Shown in pieces: positions 1-10,734 of a stretch of DNA of 64,000 nt. Each line of letters opens with the position of its first letter. The stretch's first letter is position 1. The notes beneath the pieces are model-generated. The model saw only the letters and a program-made list of their open reading frames with translations. It was not told the origin of the DNA and ran no database searches. The stretch is from NCBI GenBank assembly GCA_914767885.1, contig CAJZBQ010000055.1, positions 620,001 to 684,000 of the forward strand. Reading direction: 5' to 3'. Both the position numbers and the translations under genes were made by a program. This DNA comes from Blepharisma stoltei. Taxonomy: Eukaryota; Ciliophora; Heterotrichea; Heterotrichida; Blepharismidae.

Positions 1-1
1 T

Positions 2-370
2 CTTTATAAGTTCAAGCCTTTTAATTATCAAAGATACAGTTGATGGCAAACTTTAGTCTCAGTTGGAGTTGTGTGGCTTGCTTTGATTTCAGTAATTGAG
101 CAAAGTTCTGGAGTTAATCCTATATTTTTACTATCAGTTTTATGCTTTGGATTCTTAATCATTGGACTGCTAGGAGTATATGTTCAAAGAAAAAAATACC
201 CTAGCCTTCTTTTTAGGAAAAAGGGTCAAGATACATCTAATTTATTTAAATTTGCCTTTACTTTTGGTAGGCATTCAAAAGCAGCTTTATCAAAAATTGT
301 ACCGAGTAGTTTACCAACGTCAGCAAGAAAATCACTTTCAGCGAGAAAAATTGAAAATCCTAGCCCTTAA
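2..370 (+). CDS. Receptor-like array protein, copy A (3' end only)
   Basis: This is the last 122 codons of the tandem receptor family; the rest lies left of the window. The frame opens at base 2, includes a TGA codon at the Trp-Trp position seen in every paralogue (SWWQT), and stops at TAA 368-370. It encodes the last two membrane segments (around VVWLALISVIEQ and LCFGFLIIGLLGVYV) and the conserved cytoplasmic tail beginning KKYPSLLFRKKGQDTS, followed by a Ser-rich end finishing in NPSP. The same tail closes copies F, H and I. It is probably a functional copy, but only the end can be judged. Confidence 0.8.
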
Positions 371-719
371 GCTATTTTAAAATTAAATATGCACGCTGGA
401 ATTTTTTAATGTAAATAATCGGCTCTTTTTGAGCAAAGAGATATCTGCTTTATATAATCACATTTAAATTTATTGATAGATGCTCATCATAATAAATATG
501 TGCTCGAGGTTTAATCCATATAGAGCAGCGCTCTATAGCCCAGAATAAATTTTAAGCTTGTAATTAGAGTCTATTCACTTTTAAATAATAGTTGCTATTA
601 TACAAAATCATAACTTGCATGAATATGCCATGATTGTTTAAGATTTAATAGACTGCATCAAAACTCAGTTATTATCTGCTATGCAAGGGCACTTACAAAG
701 TAAACTCATCATTCTGAGT
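371..719. other. Intergenic AT-rich spacer
   Basis: This is the 3' flank of copy A. I see no open frame, RNA gene or repeat I can support in it. Confidence 0.5.
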
Positions 720-904
720 AGTTTACCATTATCATTATTATTAGGATTAATAACGCTTTAAGTCCCTTACTGGGTGGGCACCACAGACCTTTCCGCCATC
801 TCTTCCATGTGTCAGGCCGCAGGCCGCTGTGACAACCTTCTTAGATCTGCAGGGCACACGCTTGGAGTGGTATTGCCGGCTTCGATGGCAGTTTACCATT
901 ATCA
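720..904 (-). mobile_element. 5'-truncated retroposon (family R1) with 15-bp target duplication
   Basis: A 170-bp GC-richer insertion is flanked by perfect 15-bp direct repeats AGTTTACCATTATCA at 720-734 and 890-904. Read on the minus strand it ends in the family 3' motif (GGACTTAAAGCG-like) followed by an AT-rich TAAT tail. The same 3' motif closes the insertions at 6413 and 7764. A long duplication plus a repeated tail is the hallmark of target-primed reverse transcription, and the short length suggests 5' truncation. Confidence 0.7.
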
Positions 905-1349
905 GCTGAAAATTTTAAACTAAGTCCTTGCTCTTCAGCAAGCATAGCTCAGCATTTCTGAAAAAGCAAGCTTCATATAGAATAAGTCTGTATTAATTTT
1001 TGATAATTTTCTATCAGGATTCAATAAAAAGTATTAATTTGAAAATACAATTTACGGTAGTCATTTAATATAGAGCGAATATTACTATTAATAAATTTCA
1101 GAGCTGATAACTTTGCCTAATATTCTACTTTTAAATTTTAGAATTCAAATTCTTAGATTAAGCTTAAACTCCATAACATAATGAAAATTTTCCATATAGC
1201 ATTGTCCCGGGCTTAGCAATGAATAATTTCATTAATTTCTTAAAAGAATAATATATTAAGAAGATAAATGCGTAAAATAAATTTATTCGCCTTCTAATAT
1301 TAGTTTAAATATTTAATAGCGTCTCTTTTCAAATTATTAAATTTGCTTA
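905..1349. other. Intergenic AT-rich spacer
   Basis: No supported gene or repeat is seen between the R1 insertion and the MITE at 1350. Confidence 0.4.
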
Positions 1350-1612
1350 TTCCCCCTCCGTGAGTGACCAAAACCATTAGAAAAATCCCTATTTTTGTGA
1401 AATTTATATATAAGTGATAATGAAATCTCAAGCTAATTCTGTTGAATTTTAAACAAATTGCGTTTTTAAAAAAACACAAATTTATAAATTAAATTAATAT
1501 TTGCTACCCAATTTTGCAAAATTAGGGTTTTTTTTAAAATTTCGAAAAAAAAATTAACCCAACTCAGGTGTGTGAACAAAATTTTTTTTGTTCACTCACG
1601 GAGGGGAGCGAG
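1350..1612. mobile_element. MITE of the CTCCCC/TNA family, intergenic
   Basis: The left end reads TTCCCCCTCCGTGAGTGACC and the right end is its near inverse (GTTCACTCACGGAGGGGAG). The AT-rich interior matches the other members in this window. The left flank is TTA; the right flank (CGA) does not match it, so this copy has drifted. It lies upstream of copy B and contains no ORF. Confidence 0.7.
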
Positions 1613-1690
1613 CTACAAGAAAAGTAATGAATGCTCACAATAAATTTATTCACCTTCTAATAAAACATAAAGTAATTTACCTCTATAATG

Positions 1691-4600
1691 ATGTCTCTAA
1701 TCAAAGATCTTGTGGAGAGATTGGTCTATCATAAATCCCTATGAAAATTCCTTTTATTTATCTGCTTGCTGAATGACTTAAACTGCTTACTCGTTTATTA
1801 AAAATACTACAAATAAAAAGACTACTTTAATTTTTAAATAAAAAATTAAACAAAATTTATTTATTATTAAATAAATGAGTTAGAAATTTGCTCCATGCCT
1901 TTTTTCGCACACTTTGGCATTCCTTGGAAAATTGCTATAAATTTTAGATTGCTAAAAAATTTTTTAAAAACCTTCGAAAAAATTTCCCCAAGAAGTACTA
2001 CACTATTAAAGTTCAGGATTTTAATGTTTGCACCTCTAGAAATTATTTTGATATATGAAAAAAGCAACATCAGCATAAACAATATAGCGATTTCGAAGCT
2101 ATTTGCTAAAACAAACTCCCTTATTGAATGGCATTTATGTGAATATTCTACTGCAGCAATATGCCTTAGTTCTTATGAAAATGCTATGCTAGTTTTAGAT
2201 TTAACGAATCGCATCGAAACTCAGTTTTTTGTATCTGAGATATGTAAGATTAAGATTAATCAAAATGATCACTGGGGTTTATTTCAGCTCAGCTAGAGTT
2301 AAAAGCAATCCTAACTAGCTCCCCCCTCCGTGACCGAATAAAAAAATCTTGTCAAAAATTTATATTTTAATTTAAAAGAAAAAAATTGTTTTCAGAATTT
2401 AAAACAATCCCCACTTCTCGAAAATTGGAAAGCAAATATTAATTTAATTTGTAAAATTTATGTTTTAAAATGCAATTTGTTTAAAATTAAACAGAATTAG
2501 CTCGAGATTTCATGATATTAGTTATCACTTATATATCAAAAATTTTTCCCATCAAAAATTTTTCTCTAAAAAAAGTTTTCGTTCGCTCACGGAGGGTGGG
2601 CTATTGGGCAAAAAATAGGGATTTTTTTCTAATGGTTTTGCTTGCTCTCTCAAAGAGATGAGCTCAATTCTATATCAGTAAGCATTAAAAGTGACATGCC
2701 AATGGTGACAAGTGTGAAAAAGTTGACAAGTAAACGCGCTGATTTTAAAATTGGCTTTATTATTAAATTAATTTAAAATTTAAGATGCCCAATTAGACTG
2801 AGAGCGCCCAATTAGACTGAGAGCACCCAACCAAAGGGTACTAAGATAAGCTTAATCAAACACCAAATGTAGCATTTCGTTTTTTGGACATTTTGGAGAG
2901 AAATAATGATAATAAATATCTATGAAATTCATCCTCAGAAAAAAACTCTAAAGTGGAACTCTCCCGCTAAACCATCAAAGAGTCTCCAAGAGTTATTGCT
3001 TCGGTTGAGATATCTTTCAAAATCTCCAATAATTTTGAGACATATGCTCGATCCAAGTTCTCCAAGAGTTATTGCTTCAGTTGAGATATCTCTCAAAATT
3101 TCCAATAATTTTTGGACTTTTGCTTGATACAAGAGGGTGCCCAGTATAGAGAAGCTGAGAATGGCGTCTCGCTTTATTCATAAAATTTATATGTATCATA
3201 TATTATTTATGTATTTATTATATCATTAATTTTATAAGACTTTTAAAAATTGAGCGTTTACTTGTCAAGTTTTTCACACTTGTCACCATTTTTTGACATA
3301 TCACTTTTTATCACTTACTGATATAGAGATTGAGCTCATCTCTTTGAGAGAGTCTGTTTTGCTCGTTCAAGAGGCCAATATATTTTGCTCGATAAAGAAA
3401 TCTATATAGGGGTATTGGATATAAACCATAACGGACCTAATTGGTCATTCTAATCTCTCTTAGATATGTAAAGAAAGAGAAATCCCACACTTGGTGTTTG
3501 AAAATAAGCTAAATTATTTTGATAAATGGACTTTTTCAGTAAAACCATCACCCTTAAAAGAAATAAACGCTTTTATTGCTGTGCTTCGCTATTTTGGATG
3601 AACCCAAGGTCTTGCCATTTACGATGGATTTACGAATATTCTAACTCTAACAATATTTAGTAAATAAAATTTTAATTGAATGAGAAATAAATTAATTATA
3701 TTACAAATTAGCTAAATTAAAGATTTTTTATTAAATTTAAGGTAAAAGAAAATCTTGAAAAAAAAATTGAAAAACTAAATTTTTTAACAATTGAGCCCGA
3801 TTCAAATCTGAATAAATTTGTTAACAGAATTATTACACCTCTTGGTGAAACTCTTTACTATATATTTTTAGATTCTGTTGAGTCATTAAAACTTCAGAGC
3901 ATTTTAAAGACCACAAAACTTCTTGCTAGTGGAAATGGAATTATTTTTAATCAGAAAAGTGGATATGAATGCATTATTGATGGAGCCTTAATTGTTGTCG
4001 CCGAAGGACAAGAATTAATATCTTCTGATGAAGAATATATGGAATCAGTAATAGAAAATGCGATTTTTTACTTATTAAGCAATGTTAAAACAGAAAACAG
4101 TTTGGAAATTTTATTTTGGTTAAATACTCTATTAGATAGTCAGAGCATAAATGAATTTTCTTTATTCTTCTTTAAATTGAAGCCAAAAAATATTATGCTT
4201 ATCTAAAATAATATTGAAATTTATTTATAAAATTTGCTTTGCAAATTTCGAATTTAATTAATATTATTCAAGATTATACTTTCTCCTTTAAATAGATCAA
4301 AATATGGATAAATTTCTGATTTTGCGATTAAATTTTGTGTCAAATCTCGTAAAATTTCAATTAGTTAATTTCAGAGATAAAATTGAATTTTTAAATTATT
4401 AAAGGCAAGTTAGTCAATATTCAAAACGGAAAAAGAATAATAATAGGAAAAATCATGAATGAAAACTTATTTTTATTTAGCAACATCACATTTCCAGGCA
4501 ATTCAACAGAAATCCCAAAATCAACAAGAAAAGTGCTACAATTAAGCATCGAAGCTGGTTCTTCCAATCCATCAGGGCCACCTATCACTATAGGAGCAGT

Positions 4601-7600
4601 TGGAGGGTATGGCTCATACGCAGCTTGTGACATAATTAACGAACAATGCTCAGGATTGCTTGATAATTTTCAGATCGATCTATTTAATTTTGACTGTGGT
4701 GTAACAATTTATAACTCCACATTTGCTAATGCTTGCTATTTAAAAGACCAAGAAAAGTTTGGCTTAGGACACATTTCAGCTTGGTCTTCAGCAATGACAA
4801 TTGGGTCAATGAAATCTTTTGCAAAGCTTAATTTAACGTTCCCCATTGTAAGTGCTTCAAATAAAGATGCCATTTTTAATTCAACCCCAAATTATCCAAT
4901 GTACATGAGAATTCAGGCTTCATTGTCTTATATATATTCTTTAATCCCGATTTTTATCCGAGCATTAGGCTGAGAAAAAGTTGCTGTTCTGTACCATAAA
5001 TAAAATGGCATTCGGCTCGAGAGAAATTAGCTTCGCTAATTTTCTCTCCCACATGGAATTTTATTTATGGGGTTAGGTTTTCTCTCGAGAACTTCTGCAC
5101 AGCAACAGCCGTTTAATTCTGGGATAGCCAGAGGAATGGCTCCACAGTGCGATCAAGATCTCAGGGTTTTACCTCTCAGCAGATCTCCACGGGAAGATGA
5201 CCCTTAGGCGAAACACGCGCAGGAGCTGAGTCAGGGCGAGGCATCGGCAACGCGCCGGGTGAGAAGCTCAGCTAGGCTGGAGGCGAAGCTTTGATAGAAG
5301 GCTTGGGCCTGGGCTGACCAGGTTAATCCAAGATGGCTCGGTGACGTCACTAGTTTGGCCAAAAGCCCTTTTTATAGGGGCTGCAGCACCGGACACCTTA
5401 AATACCGAATATTAAGTATAGAAATTGCCCGAGGATGGCGCAAAATAGCGCCATCCTCGGGCAATTTCTATAAGTAAGTAAAGCTGTTCTTTACCAAAAT
5501 GATACGTGAGGGCAATCTGGGTATTATTTTTTTACCCAGAGCATTAAAAGTCATGATCTTTTGTTGGCCAACCCAGAAAGCAGCAGAGTTATCCCGCCGA
5601 ATCTTGATAGAGATGGAGTAAAAGAATACTCATATTTACTTCAAGAAATAATAGACTCTCAAGCAAGATTTTTGGTGTCTATTTTACAATATCCGACTCC
5701 TTACTATATATTTGAAGAGCTTTATGATTTAGGGCTAAGAAAAGGAGATCTAGTTATTTTTACGACTGTTTCTGATATGACCACATTTTCACAATATGAT
5801 GGCGAATTCAGAAATAAAATATATGAAATTGCTATTCCAATTATTATAGCGTTTGCACCGCAATTGATTGCCTATGTGAGGGTTTCCCGCAGCAACTTGG
5901 AGCTCTGACGAGCCATCTAAAGGTGACAAGTCAACTCCAAGTTGACAAATCCTTGCAAAAGGGCACGCTTTTGTCAACTTGGAGTTGACTTTTCACCTTT
6001 AGGTGGCTCGTCAGAGCTACAAGTTGCTGCGGGAAACCCTCACAAAGGCAATCAATTGCGGTGCAAACGCTATACTATATATGGACAAAGCTGAGTAGGG
6101 TCATTAGGAAAAAAAGCTTTATCAAGAATTTCAGAGGCATATGATGGTTTAATAAATTCTTACAGTTGTGTATATTTCGACTCAGTTCTTTTGATTTCTT
6201 ATGCTTTGGATTTCATGATTAATAGGGGCTTAGATTACACAGATCCAGATAAATTGCAAAAAATAATGAGAAATCAGCAATTTTATGGGTGCACTGGACA
6301 AGTTAACATAGAAAAAGGGTCAAATGATAGGATTGTCCAAACATTTGAGATAGTGGCTAATAAGCTTGGCGAAAATGAAAATATTACATCTTATCTAATG
6401 GGATATTTTCGGCCTCAAAGTACACAATTAATTAGATTAGATTAACGCTAGGTATTTAAGGTCCCCACTACGTCCGAGGAAGCATTCTACTGTTTCCCGT
6501 ATGGTGGCAGAGCGTTCACCAAGCCCGGGCCGAAACCCCGGTTTCTCGGTAGAGGCAGTGTCAAGGGCCGTCTCATACCAGCTTTGCTGACCGCCTCCAT
6601 TTCCAACTTGGATCGTCGCCTAAGTTTACGCCAACACTGCCGCGTCGTCCGCCAGATCTACCCATTGAAGGGCACCTTTTAAACTGGAGAGACCCCCGTT
6701 TAGTTGTCTAACTCGCCTTCTCCTCTTTTCCGGTCATCCCGAGAAAGAACTCAACAGCTTTCGCCATTCGGGGCGAGCCACAAAAGCAGCTTAGGCAGGT
6801 AAGTCGCCCTGCCTCATTTCGGGCACTCACTGGGCTGAGCGCTGCTGGCAAAAAGAAGTCACGAGTAACTGCCCATGGGTCTGGTCACAAAAACAGCGGC
6901 TTTTGCGCTTAGGCCTCTCGCTTCGAGGTCCCAGACGTTGTTGGGCTAACTCCTGGCTCCAAAAATCATGCCCGGATATACATGGGTAACCACCACTGAG
7001 AGGGTGGGTCGGTCGCCGTCCACCATTTTATGTATATCCTCAAAGTGCACAATTAATAGCAATCCAAGAGCCTATGATATATGCTGACGGCTCAACCACA
7101 AAGCCATCAGATTTAAGGACTAGTAGTAGCCAATGCCCTTTTCCTGATAAGCTTATAAAAACATTTGCTAAAGGTAGAATCCTAGTATTTGGGATCTGCT
7201 TTACTGTTGCCTTGATATCCTTTGCTATTACATTTTATATATGGAAAAAATGATGGAAATTTTCAATTGAGCCATTAACAGTAAAAGAAGAAATTTGTTT
7301 GCAAGACATTATTGTAGCTGTGACCATTATTATTGAATTTTTTCAACTTTCTTCAATGGGGCCAGATTTTTCACCTATTAACTCTACATTGGCTGGAATT
7401 AGTAATTTTTTTTCGCTGAGCTTAGATAATATATTGAAATTAAGAAATGGAGTATTTTGAATTATTGTCAATGCTGTTTTCGGATCAATTGGGTTATGGG
7501 TAATTCTGTGCTCAGTTGTGCTTCTTAGACTTGATGAGAAATTTCCTATGAGCTTTATATTCAGAAATTTAGGTACTTTAGCAGAGTATCTGATGCCTGT

Positions 7601-8833
7601 TTTAGGAGATCTTTGTTTTATTCCCTTTATTTCAATTTGCCTTGATATTTTTTTATGTGATCAGTCGATTGGAGATAATTTTACTGACAGTTTTTTATCA
7701 GAAGATTGCTATTATTTTTGTTGGAAAGATGAACATTTATTTTATGCAATCTTTTCTATTATTGCTTTAATTGCTTATAATAATTAAAAATATTGGCGTC
7801 TTAGCAAGGTATGGCTGAGAGGCCATGTAGCTTCAAGCGCATATTTTAATTGCATCCGGCATTGTTTTGCCACCCAAAAAATTAGCAGCAATGCTAGGCA
7901 AGTTCTCATTTAGAAGGCAGAGCCTAACCCAAGCTCAAACTCTAGGATGAATTTTATCTTGTGGGGAAGGAAGGGTATGGTAGTTAGAATGGGGTAGCCC
8001 AGCAAAGCCTATTAATCCAATCCGGTAACTCCTTAATGAAACTTGGCGTTACTTCCTAGACTACATTTTTCCCTTTTTGCCGACAGTCGGCCAGAAAATC
8101 CATTTTTTGGGTTTTTTGTGCAGGCAACTCACGAAACGAAGGAAGTTGCTGACACATGAGCCTTCGAAGCCGACAACACCGCTCCCAAAGGCTTGTGGGC
8201 CCGATGCGTAAAAGAGTGGGTGGAAGATCTGGGCATGCGAACTCCGTAGTGGACCTTAAGCGTATAAATTTAAGTAAGTAAGCTTTAATTGCTTATGAGC
8301 CCCTTGCAGTTTTTTGTAGGCCTCTTTGGCAAGAGCTGCAGCCTATTTTACATGTAAAAGCAGTTCCACTCTTTTTGATGGTAAAAACAATTGTTCAAAT
8401 TATATTAATTGTGATGAACAAGACAGTAAAAAGGGCTCAAAATCTCCTTCATGGGGCTCTTTTTATATTAGTGATGGGCCTTTATATTGGTTTTTTATTT
8501 AAATTCAAACCTTACAATTATCCAAGATTCAGTTGATGGCAAACTTTGGTTTCAATTGGAGTAGGCTGGCTTGCCTTAGTTTCAGTTGTTGAGCAAAGTA
8601 TTGATGCTGGCCCTATTATTTTATTATCAGTTTTGTGCTTTGGTTTCTTAATCATTGGATTTCTAGGATTATACATCCAAAGAAAAAAATATCCAAGCCT
8701 TCTTTTTCGAAAAAAAGGTCAAGATACGTCCAATTTATTTAGGTTTGCTTTTTCTTTTGGCAAACATTCGAAAGAAGCTTTATCAAAAATTGTCCCTAGT
8801 AGTTTAGCAAATTCATCAAGAAAATTATTATAA
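1691..8833 (+). CDS. Receptor-like array protein, copy B, interrupted by eight IESs
   Basis: Removing eight insertions (1788-2036, 2245-3468, 3642-3742, 4163-4410, 4992-5491, 5845-6072, 6413-7037, 7764-8281) leaves 3450 nt, exactly 1150 codons with stop, with no internal stop when TGA is Trp. The start (MSLIKDL) aligns with the starts of copies C and D and precedes a hydrophobic signal/anchor; an in-frame ATG also sits one codon upstream. The ectodomain has the family landmarks: an EAGSSNP motif, GGYGSYAACD, FNFDCG, FIRALGW, YGCTGQV and a DGSTTKP-like motif, which fit a type I periplasmic-binding-protein fold. About nine membrane segments and the KKYPSLLFRKKGQDTS tail follow. It is the most heavily interrupted gene here. 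A ~140-bp stretch at 3473-3612 is almost identical to copy C, which suggests conversion. The role as a surface receptor is inferred from architecture. Confidence 0.8.
1788..2036. mobile_element. IES B1 in copy B (249 bp)
   Basis: It is bounded by TA at 1788-1789 and 2037-2038. Removal joins TGC-TTA-GAA-ATT as in the uninterrupted copies C and F. The ends have no clear inverted repeat. The gene E IES at 20804 falls within a few codons of the same place. Confidence 0.75.
2245..3468. mobile_element. IES B2 in copy B (1224 bp, composite)
   Basis: TA at 2245-2246 and 3469-3470 are the joining points; removal restores the frame through SEICKEREIPHL. Inside are a CTCCCC-family MITE beginning near 2321 and, within its right end, a large inverted-repeat element at 2646-3352. 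It is therefore at least two insertions deep. Confidence 0.75.
2646..3352. repeat. Long-terminal-inverted-repeat element nested in IES B2
   Basis: The left arm (about 2646-2736) and right arm (about 3253-3352) are imperfect inverted copies. Both contain GAGATGAGCTCAAT or its inverse, and TGACAAGTAAACGC or its inverse. The interior holds a short tandem repeat of CCCAATTAGACTGAGAGC units near 2787-2830. It also holds two ~60-bp copies of a CCAAGAGTTATTGCTTC unit 76 bp apart (about 2983 and 3059). Confidence 0.7.
3642..3742. mobile_element. IES B3 in copy B (101 bp)
   Basis: An AT-rich segment between TA at 3642-3643 and 3743-3744. Removal gives AAT-ATT-CTA-AAA-GAA, matching copy D, where the same codons are uninterrupted. 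Confidence 0.75.
4163..4410. mobile_element. IES B4 in copy B (248 bp)
   Basis: TA at 4163-4164 and 4411-4412. Removal restores FSLVNIQNG. It is AT-rich with no ORF. Copies D and L carry insertions within a few codons of the same place. Confidence 0.75.
4992..5491 (+). mobile_element. Retroposon R1 acting as IES B5 (500 bp)
   Basis: It is flanked by a 14-bp duplication (GCTGTTCTGTACCA on the left, one mismatch on the right) that contains the TA needed for joining. The 5' part has the family's ATAAAATGG start; the 3' part has GGACACCTTAAATACC and a TAAG-repeat tail. Interior GC content is much higher than in the host gene. Removal restores VAVLYQNDTW. A perfect hairpin (5417-5472) sits next to the tail. 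Confidence 0.75.
5417..5472. repeat. Perfect 25-bp hairpin, 6-nt loop
   Basis: Arms 5417-5441 and 5448-5472 are exact inverse complements around an AAAATA loop; each contains GCCCGAGGATGGCGC or its inverse. It lies between the R1 body and its repeat tail. Confidence 0.85.
5845..6072. mobile_element. Foldback IES B6 (228 bp)
   Basis: From 5847 to 6072 the sequence is a nearly perfect inverted repeat: TAGCGTTTGCACCGCAATTG at one end and its inverse at the other, with arms of about 100 bp. It is flanked by TA. Joining the TAs at 5845-5846 and 6073-6074 gives PIITIYGQSW, identical in pattern to copy C. The structure fits a TA-duplicating foldback MITE. Confidence 0.85.
6413..7037 (-). mobile_element. 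Retroposon R1 acting as IES B7 (625 bp)
   Basis: Flanked by a 20-bp duplication (6413-6432 and 7038-7057, one mismatch) ending CACAATTAAT. On the minus strand it starts near ATAAAATGG and ends in GGGGACCTTAAATACC plus a TAATC-repeat tail. The body shares GGGCCGAAACCCC, TCGGTAGAGG and CCTCCATTTCCAAC with the insertion at 25779. Removal restores the QSTQLIAIQEP reading frame. Confidence 0.85.
7764..8281 (+). mobile_element. Retroposon R1 acting as IES B8 (518 bp)
   Basis: A perfect 15-bp duplication GCTTTAATTGCTTAT flanks it (7764-7778, 8282-8296). The 5' end carries ATTGGCGTC; the 3' end reads GTGGACCTTAAGCGTATAAA followed by TAAG repeats. Removal joins IIALIAYEPLAVF in frame. Confidence 0.85.
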
Positions 8834-8901
8834 GCTAGATTGTAAATATTTTTCATCACTGACCTATTCTTTGAAAACCAAAAATTTCTCTATGGTATTC
8901 T

Positions 8902-9189
8902 TCATTTGGTTAAATCGGGGACCTGAAGGAGACTCCGGGAGGCTACTTTTTCTCCCTCCCCGGAAAGGACGGCGCCGGGTCACTAGACCCCTGATCAAGG
9001 AGTACCTGGGTGAGCCTCCCTGTTGTCTGGCGACGTCACCATTTTTTGGTGACGTCGACAGAAAAATGGAGTGAGCTACAGAGCCAGTGCATAGGGCGCG
9101 AGCTTGAAGCTGGCAGCGCTGGGTAGAGGCTGAAATAAACCTCCGTGACCCGCTACAGTTAATTAATCTAATCTAATCATTTGGTTAAA
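8902..9189 (+). mobile_element. Retroposon family R2 with 12-bp target duplication
   Basis: CATTTGGTTAAA flanks the insertion at 8902-8913 and 9178-9189. The GC-rich body contains GACGTCACCATTTTTTGG and ends CCGTGACCCGC plus an AATCTAATC tail. The same body, in the opposite orientation, is at about 29812-30188 and 23403-23593. It lies just downstream of copy B. Confidence 0.8.
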
Positions 9190-9743
9190 AGAAATTTTTT
9201 CCTTGCAAGTTTTTTTTAAGCCTGAAAGTTTCTTTTGAGAAAGTTCTTTCGATTTTTGCTTGTGCTCAGCACATTATATGCGTTTTCTTTCGTTAAATTG
9301 ATAATTATGTAATTATGAATGTTGTTTTTAGACTCTGTGAAAGTGTATAAATAAAGTAAACTCCAGCTATAGTCATAGCCCCATCCATTTTAAAACTGTT
9401 GATCTATAGTAAATTATAAGTTTATGAAATTTAATTTTATTTAGAATTTTCTAATTTTTCTATTGTATTGGTTCATCTTATAATACAGAATCGAATTTAA
9501 GAATTTACCCATCTTTTCTATTTGATTTTTATATAGATAATTATTTAATTTGCTTTGCATTTCAATATGCTATATTGATCCTCTTCAAATTCTGGATGCA
9601 AATCTTTATTTAATTTTTCTTTTGATCTGCCAAATAGGGGTGACTGAGGGAGTAAGATATATTGAAAATTACACAACAAAGCTATAATATAGCACCTTGG
9701 ATAATTTGTAGTAGGTTTGATATTTAAGATAGCTATACTAATA
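9190..9743. other. Intergenic AT-rich spacer
   Basis: This lies between the R2 element and the next gene. A 73-codon minus-strand frame crosses it, but I see no family match or supporting context. Confidence 0.4.
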
Positions 9744-10498
9744 ATGAAGAAAAGCCACGAAATCAAGAAGCTGGCAGAAATGAAAAACGAATATTATATT
9801 ACAGGAGTATAGAGAATTATATTTAATTTAAATTAAAATACTTGCTATATATAGAAAGCATTGACAAAAATATTTCTACAAGCCAAGCACTTCAAGAAAT
9901 CATCCCCAAAATCAATCATAAAATCGAAATCATAAATGCTGAACTAAATTTAATGCGAACTTACAACGATTTATTAAAAAATTCAACATCATTCATTTCC
10001 CAAAAGGCTTTTGAATATTCTAGGCAATACGATTTCAGCTCTAATAATTGATATTTTAGAACACCTCCTTCTTCAGCTTCCCTTAAGCGTAAAAAGCCAT
10101 GTGAAAACGCTATAAAGCTTATAGACTGTTTGCATATACTTATGAATTACAAAAATAATGATTATGATCGTTTTTATAAAACTTATGATCTAAGTGTCTT
10201 ATGGAATTTGGATCATCAATGATGAAATTATGCGGTAAGATTGACTGATAAGCAGCTGATGAAAATATCTGAAGTTATTGAAGAACTGGATAGCTGAAGT
10301 TCTGGAGCAAATTGTCATTTGAAAGATATTTATTTATGAATTAAAGGGACGAGCATAAAACTTTTAGCAGTCAGAGCAAAATCTAGCTGTGAAAAGATTA
10401 GAGAAGAAGTAGAAAAAAAGAGAGAGTCAAAGAAAAAAGAGTTAAGATGTCTACAAAGAGAGCTGCTGGATGCTATAGATTTTAAATCTAAAATCTAA
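9744..10498 (+). CDS. Unrecognised 236-238 aa protein, probably with one very short IES
   Basis: ATG at 9744 (MKKSHEIKKLAEMKNEYY) opens a frame that hits TAG after 22 codons. Removing 38 nt between TA at 9808 and 9846 (or 44 nt to the TA at 9852) joins it to a frame running to TAA 10496-10498. Five TGA codons must be read as Trp. The middle has a charged helix-like stretch (HKIEIINAELNLMRTYNDLL). The C-terminus is very basic and coiled-coil-like (CEKIREEVEKKRESKKKEL). There is no signal peptide or membrane segment, so it is probably soluble. I do not recognise the family. Codon bias and charge pattern look like real coding sequence. The start and the exact short excision are uncertain. Confidence 0.6.
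9808..9845. mobile_element. Putative 38-nt IES
   Basis: An AT-only stretch whose TA-to-TA removal fuses the two halves of the gene at 9744-10498 in frame. A 44-nt alternative ending at the TA at 9852 also keeps the frame. Neither length fits the ~15-16 nt introns typical of heterotrichs. Confidence 0.45.
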
Positions 10499-10734
10499 TT
10501 TTTCTTTAAAATTACTAATTTTTTAGTAAATATTAAATTAATTATATTAAAGTTAATCTTAGCTTATGCTGCAATTAAAATTTTCGGATTTAAGCTTTAT
10601 GTGCTTAGAAATAAATCGCAACATTAATTTTTAAATAATTTAAGTAATCAATCATATTTTGAATTAGAAGCTATAAATTAAACAATAAATTTATTCACCT
10701 ATAATAATAGTTAAAGTATTTTACCTCTATAATA

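Noticed and set aside
2983-3120. Direct repeats suggestive of a CRISPR-like array
   Set aside because: Only two long copies, no regular spacers, inside a eukaryotic inverted-repeat element.
4421-4633. Repeated minus-strand ORFs opposite the EAGSSNP region of several receptor copies (also 22174, 26975, 31729, 35816)
   Set aside because: Antisense shadows of a conserved coding block; they recur only because the sense strand is conserved.
9545-9766. 73-codon minus-strand ORF
   Set aside because: No recognised family, it overlaps the start of the plus-strand gene, and AT-rich DNA readily gives frames of this length.
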